A stretch of DNA of 64,000 nucleotides from Herbaspirillum sp. WKF16 (GTDB lineage Bacteria > Pseudomonadota > Gammaproteobacteria > Burkholderiales > Burkholderiaceae_D): contig NZ_CP118632.1 in assembly GCF_028993615.1 (NCBI RefSeq), positions 4,278,001 through 4,342,000 of the forward strand, read 5' to 3'. The first letter of the stretch is position 1. The number at the start of each line of letters is the position of its first letter. Of this stretch, positions 17,936 through 31,110 are shown piece after piece. The position numbers were made by a program, and so were the translations under genes. Below the pieces are notes generated by a model. That model saw only the letters and a program-made list of their open reading frames with translations, did no database searches and was not told the origin of the DNA.

Positions 17936-19171
17936 TTATTGCGGCGTCGGACGGTGGGCTTCGACGAAGGCCGCGACCCGCTCGCCGCGGGCGGCCAGGA
18001 TCGCCTCGGGAATCCTCTGCGGCTCGGCCTGGTGGCGGCCTGCGATGGCGCCGGCGTCGATGCCGGCGGCGGCTGCCAGGGCGCCCTCCAGGTAGGCGGC
18101 CTGCGGGAAGGGACGCGCCTCGAAACCGGTGCGGCCGCGGTGGTCGCATTCGGCGGCGCGCAGCATGTCGACGAAGCGCTGCGGCTTGCGGAAGGCGTCG
18201 CAACGCGCAAACAGGGTAACCAGCGTGGCCGGCCGCATCTCGAAGGCGCGGCCGACATTGCCGTGCTCGCGCGCGGTCATCAGCGCCAGGTCGCGGCAGT
18301 CGCCGGGCACCTTCAGGCGCGCGCAGACCTGCTCGGCCAATTGCGCGCTGCGCGCCTCGTGGCCGTGATGGCGCGGCCACATCTCGGGCGGCGTGGCGCC
18401 CTTGCCGAGGTCGTGCATCAGCGCGGCGAAGCGGATCGGCAACGCATGGCCCTGGCTCGCGGCCCAGTCGATCACCAGCATCACGTGCACGCCGGTGTCT
18501 ATCTCAGGATGCCATTTTTCCGGCTGCGGCACGCCCCACAAGGCATCCAGCTCGGGCACGATGCGCGCCAGCGCGCCGCAGCCGCGCAGCACCTCGAACA
18601 TGCGCGAGGGCTTGCGTTCCATCAGGCCCCGCGCGATCTCCTGCCATACCCGCTCCGCCACCAGCGCATCGACTTCGCCGTCGGCCACCATGCGCCTCAT
18701 CAGCGCGTTGGTCTCGGGCGCCACGGTGAAGTCGGCAAAGCGCGCGGCGAAGCGGGCCAGGCGCAGGATGCGCACCGGGTCCTCGATGAAGGCGTCGGAA
18801 ACGTGGCGGAAGACGCGCCGTTCGATGTCGGCCTGGCCGTGATAGGGGTCGACCAGCGAACCGTCCTCGTCCTGGGCGATGGCATTGATGGTGAGGTCGC
18901 GGCGCGCTAGGTCGTCTTCCAGGGTGACGTCGGGCGCGGCGTGGAAGGCGAAGCCCTTGTAGCCGGGCGCGGTCTTGCGCTCGGTGCGGGCCAACGCGTA
19001 TTCCTCATGGGTGTCGGGATGCAGGAACACCGGGAAGTCCTTGCCCACGGGGCGGAAGCCCTGCTCCAGCATCTGCTGCGGCGTGGCGCCGACGACCACG
19101 TGGTCGCGGTCCTTCACCGGCAGGCCGAGCAGGCCGTCGCGCACTGCGCCGCCGACGGTATAGGTCTTCAT
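17936..19171 (-). CDS. cca: CCA-adding tRNA nucleotidyltransferase (multifunctional, with HD domain)
   Basis: Builds and repairs the 3'-CCA end of tRNAs; 411 aa. The nucleotidyltransferase start MKTYTVGGAVRDGLLGLPVKDRD is quoted only in part: GGAVRD binds the tRNA/NTP, and the two acidic residues in KDRDHVV bind metal. Motifs RRDLTINA and EDPVRILR follow. A C-terminal HD phosphohydrolase (HDLGKG near residue 255) is typical of the gammaproteobacterial/betaproteobacterial type. The start is set at the ATG giving MKTYTVGG; the frame stays open further upstream inside gst. Confidence 0.97.
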   Translation of the reverse strand: MKTYTVGGAVRDGLLGLPVKDRDHVVVGATPQQMLEQGFRPVGKDFPVFLHPDTHEEYALARTERKTAPGYKGFAFHAAPDVTLEDDLARRDLTINAIAQDEDGSLVDPYHGQADIERRVFRHVSDAFIEDPVRILRLARFAARFADFTVAPETNALMRRMVADGEVDALVAERVWQEIARGLMERKPSRMFEVLRGCGALARIVPELDALWGVPQPEKWHPEIDTGVHVMLVIDWAASQGHALPIRFAALMHDLGKGATPPEMWPRHHGHEARSAQLAEQVCARLKVPGDCRDLALMTAREHGNVGRAFEMRPATLVTLFARCDAFRKPQRFVDMLRAAECDHRGRTGFEARPFPQAAYLEGALAAAAGIDAGAIAGRHQAEPQRIPEAILAARGERVAAFVEAHRPTPQ

Positions 19172-19181
19172 GCGTACAAGC

Positions 19182-19883
19182 TCATTTGTGGTCCGGCAGG
19201 ACTTCCTTCTCGGCCAGCGCCTCGGCGATCCAGCGCGCCACCGCCGGATGCGCCCGCACGCGGTCGGCATACGCCTGCAGCGCCGGCGCCAGCGGCACCT
19301 GGAAGCTGGTGAAGCGCATCACCACGGGCGCGTAGAAGGCGTCGGCGATCGAGAAGTCGCCGAACAGGAAATCATGGTGACCGAACTGGGACAGGCACTC
19401 CTCCCAGATCTCGCAGACGCGGGCGATGTCGGCCTGGGCGTCTGGGGTGCGGCCCTGGCCGGGATAGCGGCCGCGGATATCCATGCTCATGGCGCTGCGC
19501 AGGCCGCCGAAGCCGGAGTGCATCTCGGCGCAGATGCTGCGCGCGATGGCGCGGGCATCCGTTCGCGCCGGCCACAGGCCGCGGTCGGGGAATTGCTCCG
19601 CCAGGTATTCGCAGATGGCCAGCGAGTCCCAGATCGCGATGTCGCCGTCGAGCAGCACCGGCACGCGGCCGGAACCGGTGTATTGGGCAATCTCGGCGGC
19701 AGTGTCGGGCTGGTCGAGCAGCACGCGCACTTCCTTGAACGGGATCTCGAAGGCGGTCATCGCCACCCATGGACGCATCGACCACGAGGAGTAGTTCTTG
19801 TTGCCGATCACCAGCGTGGGCATGTGGCGGCCGGCCTTTTTCAGCGTCTCGGACAATACCGGATCAAGTTCTGTGTCTTGCAT
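19182..19883 (-). CDS. Glutathione S-transferase family protein
   Basis: About 233 aa. The thioredoxin-like N-terminal domain contains NKNYSSWSMRPW (possible catalytic Ser near residue 32) and the cis-Pro segment SGRVPVLLDGD, followed by DSLAICEYLAE that binds the gamma-glutamyl group. An all-helical C-terminal domain follows. Start uncertain: ATG at 19883 gives a 20-residue leader before MPTLVIGNK, and ATG at 19823 is the alternative. It lies 10 bp before cca. Substrate unknown. Confidence 0.9.
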   Translation of the reverse strand: MQDTELDPVLSETLKKAGRHMPTLVIGNKNYSSWSMRPWVAMTAFEIPFKEVRVLLDQPDTAAEIAQYTGSGRVPVLLDGDIAIWDSLAICEYLAEQFPDRGLWPARTDARAIARSICAEMHSGFGGLRSAMSMDIRGRYPGQGRTPDAQADIARVCEIWEECLSQFGHHDFLFGDFSIADAFYAPVVMRFTSFQVPLAPALQAYADRVRAHPAVARWIAEALAEKEVLPDHK

Positions 19884-19944
19884 GTTGGCTCTTTTCTCGT
19901 GGATCGGATCGGGCTGGAATTCAGCGACGCGCAATAAGCTGCAT

Positions 19945-20904
19945 TCAGCGTCGCGCGTTGCTGCGGAACAGGTCGTAGCGTTGCTGCGGATCGCGCGGCG
20001 ACAGGTAGAGCGGCGCCACTTCCTCCAGCGCCGCCGGGGTAATGCCGAGTTCGGCGGCGATCGGCGCCTGGGTGACGTTGTCCACCCGCATCGAGGCGAC
20101 ATTGTCGCGGCTCATCAGCTTGCCGGGCAAGTGCTCCAGCGCCCAGGCCTGGAGCATGCCCAGCGCTGGCGGCAGCGCGATGATGGGCCGCTGCCGCCCG
20201 GCATACCAGCCGGCCAGCCCGACCAGCTCGCGCAGGCTGTATTGCCGCGGGCCGGCCAGCTCGTATATGTTGCCGGCAATGTGCGGCAATGTAATGGCGC
20301 GCTCGAAAGCCTGCGCGACGTCGCCCACATGCACCGGCTGGAAGCGCGCGCCGGCGCTGCCCAGCGGGATCACCGGGAAGCTGCGCTGCAGGGCGGCGAA
20401 CATGTTGAGGAAATGATCGCCCTCGCCGAACACCACCGAAGGGCGGAACACCGCCGCCTCCAGATCGGGCGAGGCCAGCGCCTCGCGTTCGCCGGCGGCC
20501 TTGGAGCGCTGGTACATCGACGCGCCGTGTTCATCCGCGCCCAGCGCGCTCATGTGCAGGTAGCGCGGTACGCCGTGACGCAGGCAGGCCGCGACGATGC
20601 GGCGCGGCAGCTGCACATGCTGGCGATCAAAGTCCGGCCCGTAAGGGCTGCCGGCGCGCGAATGCAGGATGCCGACCAAGTTGATCACCACGTCGGCCTC
20701 GGCGACCAGCGACGACAGGGCGGCGTCGTCGTGGACGTCCGCCTGCACCACCGACACCACCGGCGACACCAGCAGGTGCTTGGCGCGTTCGTAGCGGCGC
20801 GTCGGCACCATCACCCGGTAGTCGGTGCCCGCGCCCAACAAGCGCACGAGGCGAGTGCCGATGAAACCGGATCCGCCGATCACGAGGATCTTGCGTACTG
20901 CCAT
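19945..20904 (-). CDS. NAD(P)-binding epimerase-like protein (complex I NDUFA9-type SDR)
   Basis: Atypical short-chain dehydrogenase of 319 aa. A Rossmann motif GGSGFIGTRLV lies at about residues 9-19. The usual active-site YxxxK appears as YQRSKAAGE near residue 135. The start at 20904 is backed by a strong GAGGAGG site. Relatives are annotated as NDUFA9-like or ubiquinone-biosynthesis-associated proteins; a catalytic role is not established. It is 53 bp downstream of slt and 61 bp upstream of gst. Confidence 0.88.
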   Translation of the reverse strand: MAVRKILVIGGSGFIGTRLVRLLGAGTDYRVMVPTRRYERAKHLLVSPVVSVVQADVHDDAALSSLVAEADVVINLVGILHSRAGSPYGPDFDRQHVQLPRRIVAACLRHGVPRYLHMSALGADEHGASMYQRSKAAGEREALASPDLEAAVFRPSVVFGEGDHFLNMFAALQRSFPVIPLGSAGARFQPVHVGDVAQAFERAITLPHIAGNIYELAGPRQYSLRELVGLAGWYAGRQRPIIALPPALGMLQAWALEHLPGKLMSRDNVASMRVDNVTQAPIAAELGITPAALEEVAPLYLSPRDPQQRYDLFRSNARR

Positions 20905-20957
20905 GCTATGCCTCCTCTTTCCTGGCGCCCGCCTGCCAGCGGGCGCGGTTGCCGGAT

Positions 20958-22952
20958 TCAGGGCAGATCGGTGGCGACGTTTGAATTGGGGGCCACCGTG
21001 CCCATGCGCTGCTTGAGCGACTGCGGACGGTTCTCGAACATGGCCGCATAGTAGGTCGCATTGGACATCACGTTCTTGACGTAGCCCCGGGTTTCGTTGA
21101 ATGGGATGATCTCGGCGAAGATCGCGCCCTCCACCGTGCGCGGCAAGGTCGCGCGCCAGGTGCGCGGGCGACCGGGGCCGGCATTGTAGCCGGCGGTGGC
21201 CAGCGTCTCGGAGCCTTCCAGGTTGTTGAGCACCATGTCCAGGTAGCTGGTGCCCAGCAGCAGGTTGGTGTTGATGTCGTTGACCTGATCCGCAGTGAAC
21301 TCGGTCATGCCGATCTTCTTGGCGACGAACTTGGCGGTGGCCGGCATCAGCTGCATCAGGCCGGATGCGCCGACGTGCGAGCGCGCCGCCTTGATGAAGC
21401 GCGACTCCTGCCTGATCAGTCCGTAGATCCAGGCGTTCTCCATGCCCAGGGGACGGGTGGCGGCGTTCATCTCCGGCAGGTGCGGCGCAGGGAAGCGCTG
21501 GGTGAAATCGAACTCGGCGCGGGTGCGGTCGGAGGTGTTGACCATGCGGTCTAGCACATCGTTCTGGCGCGCATATTCGGCTGCGGCCAACAGCTGGCGA
21601 TCGGTCATGTTGCGTAGCTCCCAGTTCCACTCGCGGATCGCCTCGAAACGCAGGTTGAGCTGGTAGAACTTCAGCGAACGCTTGAAGCCGCCGTTCTGCG
21701 AATACAGGGCGATCTCGCCTGCGGTGGGCGGCGTTGGGCCGGGCGGGATGGTGATCTTCTGGCCCAGTTCTTCCAGCGCCAGCTGCCCGTAGAAACTGAA
21801 GTTGCCGGAGATCGATTCGAACTGGCGGCGCGCCGCCTCGTTCTGGCCGTCTTCCTTCAGTGCCCGGCCCAGCCAGTAGACCCAGGCGGTGTCGCTGCGC
21901 AGCGCGGCAGGCATGCCTTCGATGGTGCCGCGCACCGTTTTCCAGTCGCCCGCGCGCAGGGCCATGCGGACCTTCCATTGCATGGCATCCTGCGAGAGGG
22001 TGGCGTCCTTGGTCTTGCGCCAATAGTCCTGCGCTTCCGGCGCCAGCTTGTAGGACGCCGCCAGTGCGATCTGCGCCCAACCCAGCGCCGCTTCCTGCGA
22101 TGTCAGCTGGCGTCCTGCGTCGTTGAGATAGGTCGCCGCCTGGGACGGATTGCTCTTGGCGATACGGCCCAGCGCGATGATGTAGAGCTGGTGATTGGCC
22201 GCGCCGCGGCCGGGGCCCTTGGCCAGCATCAGCGCCGGGCGATCCATCACCTGCTGCACGCTGACGTCGCCGTTGTCGACCAGCACCGAGGCGCGGCGCG
22301 CAACCGTGGTGTTGCCGTTCTCGGCGGCCTGCCGGATCTGGAACCAGACGTCGGCATCGGTGAACTGGCCGTTCTGCGCCAGGGTGGCGATCAGGTCGCT
22401 GCAGCCCTGGCCGTAATCCTTGGGCGACACCAGCAACGCGCGCGCCTCATCGGCCACGTTGGCGCCCTTGAGCGCGCGCGAGTTCAGCACGAAGCATTTG
22501 ACCTGGGTGTCGTCGTTGAGGATGAATTTGGGATACTGCTCGTCGAACACGGCCCAATTGCCGGTCTTGCCCAGCGCCAGCAGCCAGTCGTTGCGCAGGC
22601 GATCGACAATGGCCTGGCCATCGTAGCGCGCCATGAAATCGCGAATTTCCTGTTCGCTGGCGCTGTAGTCGCGCACGCGCGGTTTGAGCCGATAATAGTC
22701 GACATAGGATGCCAGCTCGTAGCCCGACAGGCGCGAAGCCAGGTCCTGCGCCAGCGCGGCATTGTCGCTGGCGGCGGCCTGGCGCAGCGCCAGGAAGATA
22801 TCGTCGGGCGCGGCGTCGGCGGCCATTCGCTTCTGGGCATGGGCGTCCGGCGCGACGGCCGATGAGACGCCCGCGGCCAGCGCCAGCGGAATGGCCAGGG
22901 AGGCGGCCAGCGAACGCAGCCGATTGTTGAGCGATTGATTCTTCAGACGCAT
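20958..22952 (-). CDS. slt: Soluble lytic murein transglycosylase
   Basis: Periplasmic enzyme that cleaves peptidoglycan glycan strands, forming 1,6-anhydroMurNAc ends; 664 aa. A signal peptide spans roughly residues 1-40 (SLAIPLALAAGVSSAVA core, then DAHAQ). A long superhelical U-domain follows. The catalytic SLT domain shows Glu in RQESRF, then GASGLMQLMPATA and AGYNAGPGR near the C-terminus. The start at 22952 gives the signal peptide directly; the frame is open further upstream into the divergent gene. First gene of the slt-to-phhA run. Confidence 0.95.
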   Translation of the reverse strand: MRLKNQSLNNRLRSLAASLAIPLALAAGVSSAVAPDAHAQKRMAADAAPDDIFLALRQAAASDNAALAQDLASRLSGYELASYVDYYRLKPRVRDYSASEQEIRDFMARYDGQAIVDRLRNDWLLALGKTGNWAVFDEQYPKFILNDDTQVKCFVLNSRALKGANVADEARALLVSPKDYGQGCSDLIATLAQNGQFTDADVWFQIRQAAENGNTTVARRASVLVDNGDVSVQQVMDRPALMLAKGPGRGAANHQLYIIALGRIAKSNPSQAATYLNDAGRQLTSQEAALGWAQIALAASYKLAPEAQDYWRKTKDATLSQDAMQWKVRMALRAGDWKTVRGTIEGMPAALRSDTAWVYWLGRALKEDGQNEAARRQFESISGNFSFYGQLALEELGQKITIPPGPTPPTAGEIALYSQNGGFKRSLKFYQLNLRFEAIREWNWELRNMTDRQLLAAAEYARQNDVLDRMVNTSDRTRAEFDFTQRFPAPHLPEMNAATRPLGMENAWIYGLIRQESRFIKAARSHVGASGLMQLMPATAKFVAKKIGMTEFTADQVNDINTNLLLGTSYLDMVLNNLEGSETLATAGYNAGPGRPRTWRATLPRTVEGAIFAEIIPFNETRGYVKNVMSNATYYAAMFENRPQSLKQRMGTVAPNSNVATDLP

Positions 22953-22980
22953 ACTCGTGCAACCTAGTTGATGCTGATTA

Positions 22981-23589
22981 ATGAAACCGATGACTGACCC
23001 AAGGATAGCATGCGGCACCGCGCCGCAAGACGCAGAACAGAAGCTTGGCGCACGCCTGAAAGCTGCCTTGCGGGCCGACCTGCTGGCGCGCCGCAAGGCG
23101 CTGGACAGCAAAGGAAAATCCATTTCCGATGAGCTGATCGGGCGCCGCCTGCTCGACTGGTGCGCAGCGCACGCCATCGGCAGCCTGGGCGTCTACCACC
23201 CGATCCGGCGCGAGCCCGATCTGCTTGCCGCCTATAACGCGCTGGCCGCACGCGGGGTGCACCTGTCGTTGCCGGTCGTAGTCGGCCCGGATGCGCCGCT
23301 GGATTTCCGGCGCTGGACGACAGGCGATCCGCTGCAAAAGGATGCGCTGGGCACGCTGGTTCCCGCCATGGACGCGCCGATCGTCAAGCCGCAGGCGCTG
23401 CTCGTCCCCTGCGTCGGTTATACGGCGCGCGGCATGAGGCTGGGCTATGGGGGCGGGTTCTATGACCGTACGCTGGCGCTCCCTCAGCGTCCGCTGGCGG
23501 TGGGCGTGTGTTATTCCTTCGGCCTGGTCGAATTCGACGGTGAAGCGCACGATATTGCGCTGGATGTTGTGCTCACTGATGCCGTGTAA
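22981..23589 (+). CDS. fau: 5-formyltetrahydrofolate cyclo-ligase
   Basis: ATP-dependent enzyme returning 5-formyl-THF to 5,10-methenyl-THF; 202 aa. The diagnostic C-terminal motif is present as GMRLGYGGGFYDRTL near residue 150. It is divergent from slt with only 28 bp between the starts, so at least one promoter must lie inside the opposing gene. The N-terminus may begin at the ATG three codons later. One-carbon metabolism is also represented 6 kb away by metF. Confidence 0.94.
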   Translation: MKPMTDPRIACGTAPQDAEQKLGARLKAALRADLLARRKALDSKGKSISDELIGRRLLDWCAAHAIGSLGVYHPIRREPDLLAAYNALAARGVHLSLPVVVGPDAPLDFRRWTTGDPLQKDALGTLVPAMDAPIVKPQALLVPCVGYTARGMRLGYGGGFYDRTLALPQRPLAVGVCYSFGLVEFDGEAHDIALDVVLTDAV

Positions 23590-23714
23590 GAAGGATCTAT
23601 GCGTACAGGCAGCCTGGCGATGGAGGCATGAAACGGCCCGCGGATGAGCTGCTTGAATACGGCGGTGGCGCGTGTGGCGTACAAGTTCTAAAGATTGCAG
23701 CGTAATAGTTGAAT

Positions 23715-23742
23715 AAAAAAGCCGGCGCGAGCCGGCTTTTTT
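23715..23742 (+). terminator. Bidirectional terminator after the cyclo-ligase gene
   Basis: Six A, stem GCCGGC, loop GCGA, stem GCCGGC, six T: a perfect 12-bp arm including the A/T part. It lies 125 bp after the stop. Confidence 0.88.
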
Positions 23743-23744
23743 AT

Positions 23745-23772
23745 TGGGTGTTGGTGTTGGTGTTGGTATTGG
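23745..23772. repeat. Short TTGGTG microrepeat
   Basis: Four to five imperfect TTGGTG hexamers stand between two terminators. No gene is near enough to be phase-switched by it. Nothing else is recognisable in 23773-23896. Confidence 0.6.
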
Positions 23773-23896
23773 TTTCGCAGTTGCAGCGGTTCTTGCGGTG
23801 GCGGCGGTCGATGTGGGAGCACTGGGAGCAAGCCCCCATGGCAGGGCTGGGGCCCGGGCAGAGCAGGCAGGGTGTTGTCGAAGCGGATGCGCAATA

Positions 23897-23933
23897 GCAA
23901 AAGCCCCTGTTACGTCAGTAACAGGGGCTTTGC
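23897..23933 (-). terminator. Terminator of the rRNA operon
   Basis: AGCCCCTGTTAC and GTAACAGGGGCT (within 23901-23930) form a 12-bp stem around GTCA, ten bases beyond the 5S 3' end; on the minus strand a short T-run follows. Confidence 0.85.
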
Positions 23934-23943
23934 GGTATAACAA

Positions 23944-24058
23944 GCCTGACGATGACCTACTTTCACACTGGTTGCAGCACTATCATCGGCGCGAAGTCGT
24001 TTCACGGTCCTGTTCGGGATGGGAAGGGGTGGTACCAACTTGCTATAGTCATCAGGCA
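23944..24058 (-). rRNA. rrf: 5S ribosomal RNA
   Basis: About 115 nt on the minus strand. Ends TGCCTGATGAC and GTCATCGTCAGGC pair as helix I. The conserved internal CCCATCCCGAAC and the GTAGGTCATCG 3' part identify it. Ends are approximate by a few bases. Confidence 0.95.
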
Positions 24059-24221
24059 TAACTTGTAGTGTCATTTGCTCCTGAATGGGCAGCAAACAAC
24101 GCAATCTGGGAAGAAGTATTAATTCATTTAGTGTAGTCAGGGTTGACTACTGGGTGTGATGCGTCGAGGGCAAACACACAATATGCTCAACTTGGTCTAT
24201 AACCGAGCTAATGTTATAGGA

Positions 24222-27089
<2,868 letters not shown>

Positions 27090-27287
27090 CCTATAACGTT
27101 AGCCTCTGTTGCCAGAGCGTCATAGAATTAAAGTTGAGTATTTAGCGTTTGCCGTATTGCCAAAGTAAGTCTTCTAATTGCTAAGATCACTTCGTAATAC
27201 TTTGATTGATACAATCACACCCATTTTTACTTTCGCAAGAACCGAAGTCCTGGCGATCGTTTAAATGAATCTTTACTTCTTCCAGAT

Positions 27288-27300
27288 TGTTAAAGAACAA
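27288..27300 (-). promoter_or_regulatory. boxA-like antitermination site before 23S
   Basis: On the minus strand TTGTTCTTTAACA, matching the boxA element usual in rRNA spacers, lies about 190 nt upstream of the 23S start. The remainder of the 27104-27374 spacer holds no gene. Confidence 0.7.
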
Positions 27301-27374
27301 AAACAGCCATTAGTCTTAAAAGACCAAACCTAAATCACAACACCCTTTCAGGCGCCGACTTAGGTTTGATATCT

Positions 27375-27450
27375 TGGTGGAGGTTGACGGGATCGAACCG
27401 ACGACCCCCTGCTTGCAAAGCAGGTGCTCTCCCAGCTGAGCTAAACCCCC
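27375..27450 (-). tRNA. tRNA-Ala (anticodon TGC)
   Basis: 76 nt on the minus strand with CCA encoded. Starts GGGGGTTTAGCTCAG; anticodon stem-loop CTGCTTTGCAAGCAG; TTCGATCC T-loop. Second spacer tRNA. Confidence 0.97.
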
Positions 27451-27457
27451 GAAACCT

Positions 27458-27534
27458 TGGTGGGTCTGGTTGGGCTCGAACCAACGACCCCCGCGTTATC
27501 AACACGGTGCTCTAACCAGCTGAGCTACAGACCC
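27458..27534 (-). tRNA. tRNA-Ile (anticodon GAT)
   Basis: 77 nt on the minus strand with CCA encoded. Starts GGGTCTGTAGCTCAG; anticodon loop TTGATAA; TTCGAGCC T-loop. Seven bases from tRNA-Ala. Confidence 0.97.
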
Positions 27535-27638
27535 GCTTGGATCAGTATCAGTAGCCGGTCATTGCTGACCGCGCTTCACCAAATAACTGTTCTTGATTTA
27601 CAGCCGATAAGTGTGGACGCTTAACTTCGTGCGCACTC

Positions 27639-29174
<1,536 letters not shown>

Positions 29175-29615
29175 AATCTCTGTTTTGTGCCATTTCTGGC
29201 TACCCCGAAGGGCATCGCTCTCTCAAAATACTGACAGGTAATTTCTTGCGATCTTACCTATATTTCTTGTGAGCATTTAATGTTTAAAGTTTCCAGACCC
29301 GAAGGTCCGTCGCACTTCATTAAACGCCCACGCTTATCGGCTGTTAATTTTTAAAGATCTTGTCTGCGCATCCGGCGGCGCCGTTTGCGTCGCTGGCAAA
29401 TCGTTTTGTTTGTCAGCAGCAGAGAAACGAGATTATGTAGCAGTTTCAGAATCGCGTCAACTACTTTTTTACGCTTTCTTTTAAATTTTTCGTCTCGGCG
29501 TTTTTGCTACCCACCTTCGACAAACCATTTAAAACTTCTTCAACTCTCGCCTGTTTCGCCTCGCACTTCGCTTTAACTTTCGTCTCGCTTTGTGCGCCGC
29601 GTCAGCAGGGGGCGA

Positions 29616-29644
29616 ACTATAGCAACGCACTCCCACGCGCGCAA
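29616..29644 (-). promoter_or_regulatory. rRNA operon P1 promoter with upstream element
   Basis: Minus strand: TTGCGC (29639-29644), a 17-bp spacer, TATAGT (29616-29621), then a GC-rich discriminator (TCGCCCCC) as expected for stringent control. An AT-rich stretch at about 29650-29690 fits an UP element. The start is near 29610, giving a leader of roughly 430 nt before 16S. The leader 29175-29610 holds the processing-stem arm and an AT-rich boxA-like stretch near 29345-29362, no gene. Confidence 0.85.
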
Positions 29645-29714
29645 GCCCTTTTTTGAAAATAATGCCAAATAATTTACGCCAGCCTTCAACATAACCAAAC
29701 AGAACCGCAAAACC

Positions 29715-29749
29715 AAAAAACTGAAGCCGCCCCTGCGGGGCGGCTTCAG
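29715..29749 (-). terminator. Terminator after metF
   Basis: A perfect 13-bp stem, CTGAAGCCGCCCC with GGGGCGGCTTCAG (29721-29749), loop of three, with six T on the minus strand. It insulates metF from the rRNA promoter downstream. Confidence 0.92.
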
Positions 29750-29788
29750 TTGTTCTTCCTGCCTTTTCCTGCCTTTATTACATGCTGC

Positions 29789-30634
29789 TTATCGCTTCAC
29801 CAAGTTCTGCCAGATCGCCTGGGTCGGAGCCGCCTGGTTCAATGAATAGAAGTGCAGCCCTGGCGCGCCGCCGGCCAACAGGCGCTCGCACAGTTGCGTC
29901 ACCACATCCAGGCCGAAGGCGCGAATCGATTCGACATCGTCGCCGTAGCTGGCCAGCTTGAGACGGACCCAGCGCGGGATCTCGGTGCCGCACATATCGG
30001 AGAAACGCATCAGCTGCGAGTAATTGGTGATGGGCATGATGCCGGCGGTGACCGGCACAGTCGCGCCCAGCCTGGCGGCGTCATCCACGAAGCGGAAGTA
30101 GGCGTCCGCATTATAGAAATACTGAGTGATGGCCGAGTTGGCGCCCGCCTTCACCTTGCGCACGTAGTTCTGCACGTCGTCTTGCGGCGACTTTGCCTGG
30201 GGGTGCATTTCAGGATAGGCCGCGACCTCGATGTTGAACCAGTCGCCGGTTTCCGCGCGCACGAACTCGACCAGTTCATTGGCATAGCGGAACTCGCTGG
30301 ACGCCTGATCCATCGCGCCATAGCCGCTGGGCAGGTCGCCGCGCAGCGCCACCAGGCGCTTGACGCCATTGGCCTTATAGTCGGTCAGGATGGCGCGCAG
30401 GCTTTCCCGGGAACTGCCGATGCACGACAGGTGCGGCGCAGCCTCGTGCCCTTCGCCGATGATGCCGAGCACGGTGTCGCGCGTCCCCTGCTGGGTCGAA
30501 CCGCCGGCGCCGAAGGTCACCGAGAAATACTTGGGCTGCAGCTCGGCCAGCTTGGCGCGCGTGGCGCGCAGCTTTTCCGCGCCCTCCGGCGTCTTTGGCG
30601 GAAAGAATTCGATACTGAAATTATGCTTGCTCAT
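29789..30634 (-). CDS. metF: Methylenetetrahydrofolate reductase
   Basis: FAD enzyme reducing 5,10-methylene-THF to 5-methyl-THF for methionine synthesis; 281 aa, normal for the short bacterial form. The opening SIEFFPPKTPEG is diagnostic and contains the catalytic Glu. QYFYNADAYFRF and TAGIMPITNY are further family segments. Its ATG overlaps the TGA of the upstream small membrane protein gene, so translation is coupled. It belongs to the metK-ahcY-metF activated-methyl cycle cluster. Confidence 0.97.
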   Translation of the reverse strand: MSKHNFSIEFFPPKTPEGAEKLRATRAKLAELQPKYFSVTFGAGGSTQQGTRDTVLGIIGEGHEAAPHLSCIGSSRESLRAILTDYKANGVKRLVALRGDLPSGYGAMDQASSEFRYANELVEFVRAETGDWFNIEVAAYPEMHPQAKSPQDDVQNYVRKVKAGANSAITQYFYNADAYFRFVDDAARLGATVPVTAGIMPITNYSQLMRFSDMCGTEIPRWVRLKLASYGDDVESIRAFGLDVVTQLCERLLAGGAPGLHFYSLNQAAPTQAIWQNLVKR

Positions 30635-30984
30635 GTGTTCGATCCCGATTTCAGCAACAGCGTGGACAACGCCCACGACACAATGCTGTACAACAGCGCC
30701 CCGCCCACGGCAGCCCAGAACCCGGCGACATGGAATCCGCCCACGAGCTGCGCCACTACCCAGAACATCAGGCCATTGATAACGAGGATGAACAGGCCAA
30801 GCGTCACCAGCGTGACCGGCAGGGTCAGCACTACCAGTATGGGACGCACGATGGTGTTGACGAAGCCGAGTATAAGCGCGGCCAGCAGGGCGGCACCGAA
30901 ACTGTCGACTTGCACGGAATGCATCAGGTAGGGAACGGCCAGCAAGGCCAGGGCGTTGATGAGCCAGGTCAGCAAGAGGCGCAT
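30631..30984 (-). CDS. Small membrane protein, phage-holin-family/YvlD-like
   Basis: 117 aa with four hydrophobic segments (residues about 3-22, 30-47, 52-75, 85-108) and almost no soluble part. The NTIVRPILVVLTLPVTLVTLG core, quoted here at the 20-residue limit less ends, is the family hallmark: NxxxRPxLxxLxLPxxxxTLG. Despite the database label it is not linked to phage lysis here. It lies between ahcY and metF, a placement common in betaproteobacteria; function unknown. Start chosen at the ATG before the first helix. Confidence 0.8.
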   Translation of the reverse strand: MRLLLTWLINALALLAVPYLMHSVQVDSFGAALLAALILGFVNTIVRPILVVLTLPVTLVTLGLFILVINGLMFWVVAQLVGGFHVAGFWAAVGGALLYSIVSWALSTLLLKSGSNT

Positions 30985-31110
30985 GACGATTCCTTTCAGG
31001 CCCGATCGGGCAATGAAGAGAGAAGGAAGCGCGGCCGCTCGCCTTCCGGCGATGGCCGCGCGACGCAAACCGGTGGGAACAGGCCCGCCTGACGGCGAGC
31101 CCGGCTCCGA

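Noticed and set aside
16058..18910. 950-codon plus-strand open frame across phhA, GNAT and part of cca
   Set aside because: It spans three well-supported minus-strand genes and shows only shadow composition. It also overlaps the candidate small RNA by chance.
23745..23772. TTGGTG hexamers as a CRISPR-like or phase-variable repeat
   Set aside because: Only four to five imperfect 6-mers, no spacers, and no gene close enough to be switched.
30631..30984. Holin-family label as evidence for a prophage
   Set aside because: No other phage gene is nearby; it sits inside a metabolic cluster and the family is widespread in non-phage settings.
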